From the NCBI RefSeq assembly GCF_028476545.1, contig NW_026732766.1, positions 206,501 through 270,500 of the forward strand: a stretch of 64,000 nucleotides of DNA. The letters run 5' to 3'. Under the pieces are notes generated by a model. The model ran no database searches. It worked only from the letters and a program-made list of their open reading frames with translations, and was not told the origin of the DNA. The stretch's first letter is position 1. Each line of letters begins with the position of its first letter. A program made the translations under genes and the position numbers. The stretch is from Physella acuta. Its lineage: Eukaryota; Mollusca; Gastropoda; Physidae. This document shows, piece by piece, positions 31,136 to 43,191 of this stretch.

Positions 31136-32959
31136 AATTAGTAGATAGAAGCGGTCTAGCTGTTCAATTTTCAAAACCTTATTATAACATTTGTGAGGAT
31201 CTGGTATATTTCCAAGTGCCTCACAAAATAGAATTTTCGTATCGCATCTGATAGTGTTTGATCGAATTCAAGCATATTAAACATTGTTTAGTTAACTCAA
31301 GGCCGAGGTCATTCTAGTTCATTTTTCGATCACTTCAGACGCAATTATTTTGATGGCTATAGTTTCCGCATTGGAATAAGAGTAATTTACAAAGTTCGGC
31401 TAGAAAAATCCATCTAAAACTCACTTGTAGCTACACGATCTGATGGATGTGATAAAAATGAATATATTTAATTGTTGCCTCCCTTTGACCAGCAAGAAGA
31501 CAAGTCACTAGAAGGAAAAAAATTAGAGTTAGTAAAAGAAGGATCAAGGATTCAATAATCAATATATATTGTTATTTTTTTTAACCTTAAGACCTCCAAA
31601 AAAGATTGTGCCAGATGAATATAGAATGAGACAAAATCGGCAGTTTGAATATAATGCTCTAGTCGGGGTACTACAAATCCTAAACATAAATTCAAAGTAG
31701 ATTTCTACTACAATATCTTGGACAAGGCTACACAGTCTCTTAAAACGATGTTACAACAATTTTAATAACATACTATTCTATTATGATTCTTGTATGACAT
31801 ATCCAATATCAACACAAAGAAACCTGCGGATATACTTACTGACTACAAACATTTAGAAAAGCTGTTGACATATAAGGTATGTAAAGGTTGTGATGCTTAA
31901 TATCTTTGAAATGAGTTTAAAGTTGTAGCTCGAAGGCTTCCAAAGAGTGTCATTTGCTTCTCTATATAATACAACACAAATTGGAAGATTGCGTACCTAA
32001 TGTTGTTGTTGTTTCCTTGAAAATACTCAAGTTGCTAGAAGAGAACCCAGTTTTTTTTTAATTACTTGCCTTCACATATAAATGTCGAAAAGCAGAATCA
32101 TGGACTAAGCAGCAATTTTAATAGAATGTGAATACGCTTCAACACTGGAATTGAAGGAATAAGTGAGGAAAAATTAACGAAAAATTATTTATAGATTTTG
32201 CTGTCTACTTTTAACGTTTAATCAATTACTAATTAATATGTGACTTTATATTTATTAATTTCTTAATATATATTATTTTTTAGTAAATTTGAGTGAAAGG
32301 AGGCGTTTTAATAATGATAACGCCTAGGGCGATCAATAATTTGGCGCCTATATTAATAACAGTTTTTTTGTTTAAATGAGTATAAGAATACATTGTTATA
32401 CAAGTCACAGTTTTACTCAATTTTAAATAGTTTTACTTATTAATACAACATGTTACAATCAATTGGCGACATTTTTTTTTCTTTGTTTCTATTTGGATTA
32501 TGTGTATGGGCAAACTTACTAACATGGTTAGATTTTCACCTGGTATAAACAATAGGAATTTTTAAACTAACAGTACACATGAACTAACTGTTACAGTTTC
32601 ATACTTTAGTCATATTCCATTTAAAAAAGGTATAACACATCGGATTATGTACCATGTTTAAGGATTTTTTTGTTGACAGCGTCCACCTGTTATGGCGTTT
32701 ATTGAACAAATTGCTACGTTCAAAATTAGTTTTCGGTTTAAGGTTGGATTAATACCAATTCTTTCTTTCGGTGCAGATAGGGCTATGTTATTGTAACTTA
32801 ATATGGCATAAAATGTAGGCCTAAATGTCAAATTCTTGACCATCGAAAAAAATAACACAGCGGTAACATGTATTGTAATAACATGGGTAAAACTTAATAA
32901 TTTTATTTTACAAAAAATTCATTGTTATTGCTTGCAAATATTGTTATGATGCATGAAAA
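31136..32959. other. Intergenic DNA 3' of C1q-4 and C1q-5
   Basis: Mostly AT-rich and non-coding. Around 31455-31520 is a SINE-tail-like block (AATTGTTGCCTCCCTTTGAC) also seen near 48185, 40355 and 56840. The minus-strand open frame at 32658-32858 has no recognisable content. Confidence 0.5.
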
Positions 32960-33737
32960 TTAGATGCTAATGAGGGAACAAGAAAATTGCGTACATTCAC
33001 AATCATAATAGTCAGTGTATGAAAATAATACATCTCCGGCTTTCAAATACACCTGAAATGTTTCTGAAGCTTCATCAGATTTGCCTTTTGTCTCAACAGT
33101 ACCGAGCGGTAACTCGTCGCCATCAGATCCGTGATAAACATCAACTGTTACAGCATCATTTCCTGTTTTTTTTATTGTAAGACTTGCTTTATACAGGCCA
33201 TCAACAGGGGCGGTAAACACTCCAGTGTTTGGATCAAAATGGTTTCCTATGTTACGTTCAACAGACTTGAAAGTAATAAATTCATTTCCGTAAAGCGACA
33301 TCACGTCCCATCGACCTTGTGATGCAATAAACTCCAGTGTAGAATGTTCCACTTGTTGATTGGCTACAAGAAATAAAAATCACACATTTTTTCGTTACTC
33401 TTTATTAAAAATAAATTACACAAATGATGTCCGCTAGACTTAATTTATAAACTATCCCATTATTATTCCGCCGAATCAAGCCACGAATTCTTTTGAATAG
33501 ATTTATAAAATACATTCAAAAACAATATATTTTCCAAGTAAACAATAAGTTCTAGACATGTATATTAAATGCCCGTCAACCACACAAAAACCAAACCATA
33601 CACATTATGGATCAATCCAGTGGCATAGCCAGGATCGTCTCAAGGGGAGGGGGTTCCAATTTTTACCCGGGGACAAACTTTCGATTTGCATCCCCCCCCC
33701 CCCACTCAGACTTTTGATTTGCACCCCCCTCATACTT

Positions 33738-33835
<98 letters not shown>

Positions 33836-34610
33836 CTAATAGTTTCGCTGTCTGTCTATCTATCTATCTGTCTGACAAGAACGCTCTAGAGAAAACACAA
33901 GGAAAATAAAAACATGCACAGTAATTCGAAAAACGAAGTATGACGTCGACACATTTAGCATCTCAAGCCGGAGAGTGCACACAGTAATATGACGTCATTG
34001 ATTATCGAGTAAACATTGAATAACAAGGAAATTTTGTCTAATCTAAGTGGTTTGCGTGAAGAGTTTCTTTCATACAATTCTTCGGGTAGGGGCGAAGCCC
34101 CACCCCCGCGTAAGAACGTCTGAGCCCCCCCCCCTCCCTAACTCAAAAGAAATTTCTTCATCGATACTCTATAATAAAATTACCGCCTAATTAATGTGTC
34201 TAATCTAAAAAGTGGTTTTCTTGCAATTTCTTTAATGCAATTCTTCGGGTGGTGGCTAAGCGCGACACCAGTGTTTCTTTCAGAATTTTTCCTCCCCGGA
34301 GAGGGGTGGGGGTACTTGAAATTTTCGGGGGCGGGGGTAGAATTTTCGGGGAGGGGGCGTACACTGGAAAAAGTATATAATTATATTTCGTTGAATGGGA
34401 CGGTAGACATGTTTTTTTGGGGGGTGGGGGTGGGGGGTGTTTTGGGGGTGGGGGTGGGGGTGGGTGTGTGTGTGTGTGTTTTGGGGGGGGGGGGTGGGGG
34501 TGGGGTGGGGGGTGGTGTGTGGGGGGGTGGGTTGGTTTTAGTTTAGAGAAAAGAGACAGCACTATCAACCTAGCGCCCGGTGTATCCTTCCTCAACGGGC
34601 CATTTTTCTC

Positions 34611-34685
<75 letters not shown>

Positions 34686-37600
34686 GAGGAGTCTATGGGG
34701 GGGGCGGTTATGACCCCCCTTAACCCCCCCCCCCCCCTGCCTACGCCACTAGATCAATCGTTTGTTAATTTAAAAAACAACAATAAAATATTGACGGTTG
34801 TTGTCCACGACACGCAATAGCAGTGTAGGGCTCTCCCTAAAACGGAAGACTACATTTAATTTATCACTCTCTAGCTATTGGCCAAATTGGGTTTTAAAAT
34901 TATTTTAGATGGGTTGTTTCCCTTTCTCAACTAACCAAACATGTCTCCCATTGTAACGACCATTACATTTCATGTATAGGATGAAGGGGAAAAAATTCCA
35001 ATAAAAACAAATTAAAAAAACAATTTTTTCCATAACATTATCCTATGGTTTAAAATTCCTTTACTTACAATCATTATAAAAATAAAATGTATTTTATATT
35101 ACATTATTTTGAGAAAAAATGTGTTCAAATTAATGTTCATGATGGATTGTAATGTTTTATTTACACTTTAATATATAGATAATGAATTTGTTAAAGACCA
35201 TAGTTTAATTTAATTTCTAATGAAAGCATTATTAAAAATAAAATCCTTTTATCAAAATAAAAAGTTACACAAAAACAACTCTTAAAAATTAAAAATACCA
35301 CACTGGCCAATACTTAGTATAGGCCTATAATGCAATTAATTTTCATTTGAAGAAAAAACGTTAGTCATGTAACAATTATTTATGTTAGTTATCTTACCTG
35401 ACATTATTTTACTTACCAAATGTCTGAGAATCCCCTGACAAGAATAAAACATCTTTTTTCTGAGTTTCAATCTAAGAATAGAACAATAACTAAGAAATAA
35501 CTTATTTAATTCATATTACAAACTATAGATTTCGGTAGAAACATGTTACTTTATTCAGTTTTAAATTTACATCTAAGACACATTACTAGAGTGTACAAGA
35601 AGAATTCAAACTGCAAGTTTCAAATAGGATTTATACATCACATTTATAATCCATAATAATCATTCTTTTTAGTTTAATCTGATCTTCTTGTTCTAAATTT
35701 CTTATTTGTATTCAATATATTGTTAAATTTTTTTTTCACATATTCACTTTAGGTTTTTTCAAAAGGTTTACTTCGGCATCTGAAATTACCGGTTTTGTAA
35801 TAAAATGGTAAATAATTGAAGATTTTTTATTTATTTTTTTATTCATTCTTTTTGTACTTTTACTATCATGTAAATATAACTTGTACACTAAAGCCTATGA
35901 GATTTTGTGTTCATATTAGTTCTTTTTTTTTTTTAAGATTAAAACAAAGGCAGGTGTATAATTACCCCCAATCAACTGTACATACACATTAAAAGTGGCA
36001 TGAATATACATTTCCATTTTTATTTGTAGAATTGTATATTAAGAACATTCTAATCTGACAAGCCGGGTGCTTAAGTGGAACCCCAGGGAAAATGAAAGTG
36101 AGGGTGCCCAAGATAGATCCGGAGGCAGAGTCTTCTTGAAGAACTGAAGATAGAAGGGGTCTTGGGAGGTTGTAAAAACAACAGTGTGTGAACAAACAAA
36201 ACGGAAGGTTATGGTTGAGGGCCTAATCTCCACAAGAAGTAAAGAGGAGTAAGTAAAGTAATAATTAAAAAATGCTTAGAGGCACTAAAAAGATGACATG
36301 ACAAAACATCAACTATTTTACTATTGCATAGTTATATAATATTCTGATATAGTATAGCATATATAAATACAATGTAGTATATAGTATTTAAGGAAAATAT
36401 TGAAACATTTATAAAAACATCCTATACAGGTATTTTACCTTCACTTTTCTCTCTTTAGTCTCAAAATGTCTATTAAAAGTTTGAATCAATTTGTCAATAG
36501 GCATCAATCTTTGTTGTAGAAGTTTACATACAACAGTGTGCTATTGAATAAGATAATTGGTAGTAATGCATATAAAAGAAATTCATATTAAACAAAGTGT
36601 ATGTTAAAATGAGCATAAATTGAGTGATAGAAAATTTTTTAAATAAAATATATCAGATAAAAATTAATCAGCTTACTACAACTTTTATAGATTATTACCT
36701 TAGACAGTATATTTTCACACAATTTAGTTGTATGTATAATGTTTTTCTTTCCATCGTCTTGTATTGTAGATATCAAATCTGAATGGCTCCTAATTTCTTG
36801 TGATAAATTTTCTTTTTGATCTCTCTGAACCTGTATCTCTTTATTCGTATTGTCTAAATTGCTTTTGTAATGTATCAAATCTATGGACATTTTCTCTAAC
36901 ATTTTATTAGATATTGATTCTTTTTCTTTAAAACTTTCCATTTCTTCACAAAGATTTTCTACTTTGTTGTCTTGTTCTTCTATTTCTTTACTAATGTTTT
37001 TAAAATTTTGTTTATGTTCCTTGGACAACTTTTCAATTTTTATCCCTATATCACTTTGTTCTGTTACAAAGTTGTCTCTCCATTGTTTTACTTCTGATAT
37101 GTCATCTTCAGTCTTTTGTTTTGTGTCTTGAAGGGATGATAAAGCTGTTTCAATATCCTTTAGTCTTCTAAATATTTCAGAATTGTATTCATCTGTTAGG
37201 TAAAATATTAAAATGTGGTAATAGGTGATTAAACAAAAACTTTACTTATATCGACAAATAAGAGTAATGTTAATATAAATACTTTGAATACAAGAAATGT
37301 ATAGTAAATTAAATATTCAGGTAAAAAATCATGCTTTATACTATTTGTGGTATTGATTTAATATATTAGATGAAATAGAATGAAATAAAAATATTACAAT
37401 TCATGTTTTTCTCATAAAATGCTATTGAAGTGCTATCTATTTAGATAAATCAACATAAATTTTGCTTTAATTATACTGCTTGTCATTATTGATTGGGGAT
37501 ATAATTTTCATATGAGGGCTTTTGTTGTGAGTTGTTCAGTAATTTACATTTTAGGAAGTATATTTAAATGTACCAGATAATAAGCCTTTAGAAATAAATC

Positions 37601-39063
37601 CGCTGTCTGTTGGTTGCAAACTTTCTGGTGTTGTATTTTCTCCTGTTATCAGAGTAGGAGGGTAGAGCTTTGTGGATTCTGTCAACAAGATGCAAGTATA
37701 ATGCACAGCAGTTAACATTAAACTGAATCAAGGACTGGACAGCAAATCGTCAGATGTATATACAGTGGAAAGTTTTCGATAAAATATGGTTATTTCATAC
37801 ATCATTTTGGCTAATATTCAATAATATTATAAAACTAAAGGCCTTTTTTCAGTCAAAATTATTTTACATGCATAATCTTTTAATGATTGTTAATAAAGCA
37901 ACAATATGCTTATATCAAAATAAGTTTTATAAAATGATGATGATACCTGTAAACATATATGTGAGTTCATGCAAAGTACTTTGTGCTACTGTTACCATAG
38001 CAATTGCATCTTTCACATCTTTAATTGAGTCAGTAGTGGCTCTGATCTTAATCTTGACATGTAAGAAAAGTTTATTAAAGTGATAGATTAGTTTAGTTTA
38101 ATCTTGAACAATGCAAATATTGTAGAGCTAATGATGGTCTTGCATGCTAAATTGTGTTAAACAAGTTACAGTCAAAGGGTTTTTTATTCTTACAGACTAT
38201 GTAGATAAATCTAATGAGGTGAAGTGGATGTTTCAAATTAAATAAATATGGGGTCATCCATAAATGACGTCACGCTTTTTTTGACGATTTTTACCTCCCC
38301 CCTCCCCACCGTCACACGTCGTCACAAAAGGCAGACACCCCCCCCCCCCCAAAATGACCTCACACGTCAGCCTAAACCCCCCTAAAATTGCAGTTGAATT
38401 GTTCTTCAAACATCAATATTTTTCCAAAATCTTGTCTGAACTCTGTCGAAATAGATTTTTTTAATCAATTCCTATTGTAATTTATTAAAACTGTTTTCTA
38501 AAATGCGAAATAATGACAAAAATTATGTTTTCAAACATTGCTTTTTTATAATGCAAAATGTGACGTCGCACCATCTGAACCCCCCCCCCCCCCCCACCTC
38601 CACTCCCCCTCATTACACACCGTCACAAAATTACGGACCATCCCTCCCCACTACGAGTGTGACGTCATTTATGGACGTCCCCTATGATCAGCAGATGATC
38701 GTTCAGTATTTAACATAATACATGTCTTTACCCACTGACTAAGTCGATGAATCTAAGGAATTGAATATGTTGTACACAGCTTGTTATATACAAAAAATGT
38801 TTATGGCAGGAGAAGACTGTATTCAACGCTTTATAATATAAAATAAAAAATGTATTGTGAATAAATAAAAATTTATTTTATAACATATTATTATTATTTT
38901 AGATAACAAGTGAAGCATGTCACTAAAAATGCACACCAATGCAAATAAAACCATTACGATTTACCTGCTGTACAAAATCACTGATGCTACTCTGTATATA
39001 AATATTTGACTCGTCCAACAATTCAAGTTGACAAGACAAATGTTTCTTTAAATGTTGATACAT
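32960..39063 (-). CDS. C1q-5: intact coiled-coil C1q-domain protein, 454 aa
   Basis: Minus-strand exons are 39063-38965, 38052-37947, 37678-37574, 37192-36699, 36540-36439, 35471-35417 and 33363-32960. All are GT..AG and in frame. Exon 1 reads MYQHLKKHLSCQLELLDESN. Exon 2 is 18 nt shorter than in paralogues (six codons lost, frame kept). Exon 4 is the longest coiled coil of the cluster, 494 nt. Exon 5 is one codon short (VVCKLLQQRLMPIDKLIQTF). The C1q domain has FDPNTGVFTAPVDGLY, an acidic loop (YHGSDGDELPL) and ends CTQFSCSLISI. Introns are large: intron 6 holds a 1.1-kb hAT-like element and intron 1 a 433-bp MITE. A candidate AATAAA (minus) is at 32907-32902. The start choice follows the family; the ATG abuts an AG acceptor and no signal peptide follows it. 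Confidence 0.85.
33739..33831. repeat. (TA)n microsatellite inside the hAT-like element
   Basis: TA tract of about 93 bp, followed nearby by TCTATCTATCTATC. Confidence 0.97.
34611..34683. repeat. (TA)n microsatellite inside the hAT-like element
   Basis: TA tract of about 72 bp next to G-runs close to the right end of the element. Confidence 0.97.
38250..38682. mobile_element. GGGGTCATCC MITE in C1q-5 intron 1
   Basis: Terminal inverted repeats are GGGGTCATCCATAAATGACG and its near inverse ending TTTATGGACGTCCCC. It is flanked by TAT on both sides (3-bp duplication). The interior carries C-runs and further GTGACGTC motifs. A second copy is at 42639-43020. The TIR and 3-bp target duplication are compatible with a PIF/Harbinger-like origin, which is inferred. 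Confidence 0.8.
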
Positions 39064-39934
39064 CTGCAAAAGACATGTTTTATTTTATTTTACTTAGATG
39101 ATACATTTTAGTCAATTTAATTTCTTAGACAGATTCTTTCGTTTACATATTATAAAATATTATGTGTTAGACTTATGTTTTAAATGAAAAAAATTAAAAC
39201 TAAATTGAAAAACAACTTTTAACTAATATAGTAATTGTAGTTTATTATCCTAATATATAGAAGCCCACTTCTCTCTCTCTCTGTGCGCAAATTATTTTTG
39301 CCGGATATCACATCAGAATCTGCAGCGATATAATATGGAGAACTTGATACGGACTTTGATTGAAAAAAATATTGTAGATGTTTTAAATGTATAACCAAAA
39401 TTTTATTTAAAGAAAAAAAATAAAGGCATATTCGAATGTGGAAAAACAGTTTTAATTATGCAACAGGAAAAGTGTTTATAGTTGTGAAAAAGAACCCATG
39501 AAACAATGGCGTCACTAATGTTTATACATTAACTAATGACGTAATCTGCCAGGTTTAGAAATAAAAGAAATGAACTTTTTCATTCAAATTTGATTTAGAT
39601 CTACGTACGCTATGAAAAGTATACAATACAATTTTTCCGATCTAAACTTATAAAATTCACATTGTTGAATTAAAATTTAGAATCTTTAAGTGTTTACTAT
39701 TTGATAGTTATGTTATTAAATTATATACAAACAGTAAAACAAATCACATATCAAATATGTTGATTTTCACTTAACAAAATTAGTACGTTTAGCTGTTATA
39801 AACGATAGTTGCTTGAAATGAGGGCACCGTCAGCCAAATCAAAGACAGGTACAATTTACAACGACATTAAAAGACGGAGAAAACGACACAAATACAAACA
39901 CAAAAAAGACCCAGTACAGCTTAAAATTGAAAAT

Positions 39935-40440
39935 AGCACCTAGACATGGAAGACTAGGCCACGCAGCACACGAATGTTACCGAATCCTTGAAAAATGGCT
40001 GACTATCTTTACTAAAAGCCACCATCAAAGATATACACGACAGAGAAAACTGGACGATTAAACCCTCTTTCAAAAGCTAGCATTTAAGCTATACAAGCTA
40101 CACAATACTGACAAGTGTATTGAAAAATGTAACGTCCACCACCCCACCCGCCCACTCTCCCCACACACACTAACGAAAGACATTAGAGCAGGTCAGTTAG
40201 TACGCAACACACTACGGAAAACGACGATTTAGGTAACGGCTTGGGTAAGGATAAGAAAGGACAAACCAAAACTAGATGGGAAAAAAGCTCTTAACAAGAA
40301 AGGACACACTCTCTAAACGAATGTATTAGAAACTGCAGATAAAGTGACTTTTACAAGGGAGACAACAATTAAATATATTCATTTTACAAGTATTTTAGGT
40401 AGCTTCCCCATTATTTTGTTTTTCTTAAAATAAACAATAC
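39935..40440 (+). repeat. Dispersed repeat of about 500 bp, copy 1
   Basis: Aligned by eye with 56447-56924 along its length: shared CACGAATGTTACC, GACAGAGAAAACTGGACGAT, CGATTTAGGTAACGGCTTGG, GGGAGACAACAATTAAATAT and TAGGTAGCTTCCCCATT. One frame reads like decayed coding sequence (KDIHDRENWT). It may be the tail of a retroposon. The family is not identified. Confidence 0.6.
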
Positions 40441-40716
40441 CACATCACATTTTAAATAAAAGCAAATAACTTTAATATAACCAATTTAACATAACCAATA
40501 TTGTTTAAAATTATATAAATTGTTATTTGTTTGGTTATTTATTCCACATTTAAGTGATGGATGTAGTGACGACAAATCATCATGAATAATAATTGATACT
40601 GACAAGACAATACTCATGTAATAAATTCATTAAGCAATGTTTCAAGCCTTTTATTTAAATACAATATTTTAACTTACCTTCTGAAAGGTGCAGATAAACA
40701 TGTCAGTAGTAGCTGG

Positions 40717-40830
40717 CAGAGTTTATCACCCCCCCCCCCCAAAGTAAGTCTACCGCCCCCCCCCCCCCCCTCTCCCATGAAAATATCAAGTGCCCCCACC
40801 TCCGGGGAAGAACGCCTGAAAGAAACACTA
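40717..40830. mobile_element. hAT-like MITE, CAGTGTTTCTTCC family, copy 4
   Basis: The ends are CAGAGTTTATCACC and GCCTGAAAGAAACACTA. The flanks GTAGCTGG (40709-40716) and GTAGCTGT (40831-40838) are an 8-bp duplication with one mismatch. Shortest copy (114 bp), with long C-runs. Confidence 0.7.
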
Positions 40831-40983
40831 GTAGCTGTTAACTAAATAAATCTACTTGCAATTTTTAACCTACGTTGATGAAGCTTTCAATAGGATATAT
40901 AAAAACCAATGTTTTGTAATTAAACTAACACTCTCAAGTATACGCCCACTTTAGTTTTGATCGGAGTTACTGGCCCTAATATT

Positions 40984-40993
40984 GGACTTCCCC
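40984..40993 (+). promoter_or_regulatory. Distal Rel/NF-kB-like motif upstream of C1q-6
   Basis: GGACTTCCCC in ATTGGACTTCCCCGATATGA, the counterpart of 23985-23994 upstream of C1q-4. Confidence 0.3.
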
Positions 40994-41394
40994 GATATGA
41001 CATTGTTATTTATATTTGTATATTCAATGTAAAAAAAAACTACGTCAGTAATAATAAGTTTTGAAATATGCGATAAAAAAAAGAAATATATAAAAATGCA
41101 TCATTATTTAAATAACTAAAAAAATCGAGAGTCGAGTATACATTTTTCAGAGTATTCGATACTAAATAAGTTTACTACTGTCATTCGTTAAGGGTAAAGA
41201 TCTCATAACTCAAATTACATTGTTCCTTCCCCTTAGTACACTGTGTCAGTCTCAATGGGAGACAAACCTTCTTCACCAAGTGGACAAAAGACAAGCATGA
41301 AAGATTTATTCAAAATGTCATAAAATCAGGGTCGCTTTCTGTAACAATTCCATCGTCCAAGACTGGCGAAATTATTTTATTTCCATTTTCAGTG

Positions 41395-41605
41395 CAGTGT
41401 TTCTTCCAGACATTTTTCTCCGTGGGGGGGGGGGGGGGGGGGGCTTCAAAGTTTCGGGTGGCGGACTAAAATTTCTTGGGGGGACGGACACTGTTAAAAG
41501 TATATATTTTACATATACATTTCATTTCGTTCGAGGAGGGGGCGGTAGACTTTCTTCGGGGGGAGGGTGGGTTCCGCCCCGAAGAGATGCCTGGAAAAAA
41601 CTCTG
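41395..41605. mobile_element. hAT-like MITE, CAGTGTTTCTTCC family, copy 5
   Basis: The left end CAGTGTTTCTTCCAGACAT and right end ATGCCTGGAAAAAACTCTG are flanked by a perfect 8-bp duplication TTTCAGTG (41387-41394, 41606-41613). The interior carries G-runs and the family core AAAAGTATATATTTTACATA. The glycine-rich frames are artefacts. Confidence 0.88.
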
Positions 41606-41853
41606 TTTCAGTGTTAGCCACCCTAAAGCTACCAAGTTCACTGATAGGAACATCAACTGAGCTTGTTATATCTTTCTCTAATACAAACTATAGGAGCATT
41701 AATTAACATCTTTTTTATCAACTGTCATGCTTGGGCATTTTAACTTTCACCAGTCACTTTATTCACGTAAGTGCCCATGTAAGAAACAGTTTGCATCACT
41801 AAAGATTTGTTTCGTGTATTATAGTAAAAAGAAACAATTTTTTTATAATAATC

Positions 41854-41863
41854 GGATTTTTCC
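41854..41863 (+). promoter_or_regulatory. Proximal Rel/NF-kB-like motif upstream of C1q-6
   Basis: GGATTTTTCC in ATCGGATTTTTCCAATATTA followed by AACAGCTTA, 1338 bp before the C1q-6 ATG (about 950 bp if the 382-bp MITE is discounted). Confidence 0.4.
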
Positions 41864-42638
41864 AATATTATTTAAACAGCTTACTGATCATAGGTCTAAA
41901 AAGTAAATATAGGACTCGCAATCGTATACGTTCTCTAAATGTCTTGAGCATTTCTAAATGTTCTCCTGATTTGTATTTAACAATAATAAGATTGGAGTGT
42001 TTAGTATAAAGTATAAGTATAGGCCTAGATCTACTTCTTTAAAAAAAACAATATTAACCATAGTGACTATTTATTGACATTAGTAATAGTTACTTACTAC
42101 CTAAACTAAACTCTAAACTCTAAGATCTCCGTTGTTTATATAATTATATAATTTTAATGTTGTTTTCTTTTGTTATTATTATATTTATATTAGTATTATT
42201 AATTATTAGCATATACAATATACTGAATTTAGCCTTCGAACTTTTTATTTTAACCTAGTATAGACTATATTATATGTATAGTATAGCTACCAATGTCTAA
42301 AATTATAGCATAAAATGTTAGGGTTTGGGTGTACATTACCACCAACCTAATTAATTTAACAAATTAAATCCTATATTCCTATATTGTACTTAATTATACA
42401 TTTGTATAGGTCAATGCTTATAACAGCAACATATATTAGATAATAATATGGACATTCAGCAGTATTATTGCTAACTGCTAGTTTACATTTATTAGTTATT
42501 TTATTAGCAGCAGTAGCAAGTGGTTGGTTAGCTGGATCGTAGATCTAATTGTTGAAAAATAATATGTTTAATATTCAAATGATATACCCTAGCACTTATT
42601 ATATTTCATAAAATAGTGTACATATAAAATTATCCTTT

Positions 42639-43020
42639 GGGGTCATCCATAAATGACGTCACGCTTTTTTGACGATTTTTACCTCCCCCCCCCTCCAAAA
42701 ATGGCATCGCACCTCAGCCTACAACTCCCCTTAAAATTGTTGTTGAATTTTTCTAAAAAACATCGTTATGTTTCCAAAATCTAGTCTGAACTGTTTCAAC
42801 AAAGAGAATTTTGATCAATTCCTACTACAATTTATTAAAACCGTTTTCTAGAACGCGGAATAACGTCAAAAACTCGTTTTCTAACATTGCTTTTTTTATA
42901 ATGCAAAAAATGTGACGTCAAACCATATGAACCCCCCCCCCCCTCGCCCTCATCACACACCGTAACAAAATTTCGGACCCCCTACTCCCTACGAGTGTGA
43001 CGTCATTTGTGGGCGACCCC
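42639..43020. mobile_element. GGGGTCATCC MITE upstream of C1q-6
   Basis: The ends GGGGTCATCCATAAATGACG and TTTGTGGGCGACCCC are inverted. It is flanked by TTT on both sides (42636-42638, 43021-43023). The paralogous C1q-4 flank at 25391-25410 reads ATTATCCTTTCATTAATTTG with no insert, an intact empty site showing that one TTT was duplicated. Confidence 0.9.
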
Positions 43021-43191
43021 TTTCATTAATTTGCAATTTATGTATGATAATTGTAACTTTAAGTAAATTATTAGGCCTATATTTTACAAGTTCAAATGTA
43101 ATTTAACAACATACTAAAAGTAAGAAAAATTGTGCCAGAATTTATGAAAAAAAAAACATTTTCAAATCTTTCTTAAATAAACTCTACTCAG

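Larger units (their letters stand above)
33618..34751. mobile_element. 1.1-kb hAT-like non-autonomous element in C1q-5 intron 6
   Basis: The ends CAGTGGCATAGCCAGG and (inverse) TAGTGGCGTAGGCAGG are flanked by a perfect 8-bp duplication GATCAATC (33610-33617, 34752-34759). The interior combines GCAAATCGAAA-type blocks near the left end, two TA tracts, a direct duplication (about 34021-34090 against 34191-34265), a nested CAGTGTTTCTTTC copy starting near 34269, and long G/C-runs. No transposase is encoded. The same intron in C1q-3 (near 17892) and C1q-7 (near 54470) is uninterrupted, so insertion followed duplication. Confidence 0.85.

Noticed and set aside
30799-31137. Thr/Val/Ile-rich frame of 112 codons and its Met/Val-rich opposite
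   Set aside because: Both arise from a 3/6-bp tandem repeat that keeps frames open on both strands.
32665-32720. GTTGACAGCGTCCACC resembling the start of C1q exon 3
   Set aside because: The similarity stops after about 16 bases, the linker codons do not follow, and it lies on the opposite strand to the adjacent gene.
34196-34595. Glycine-rich and proline-rich frames on opposite strands
   Set aside because: They are produced by long G-runs inside a non-autonomous DNA element, with no domain and no homologue in the paralogous introns.
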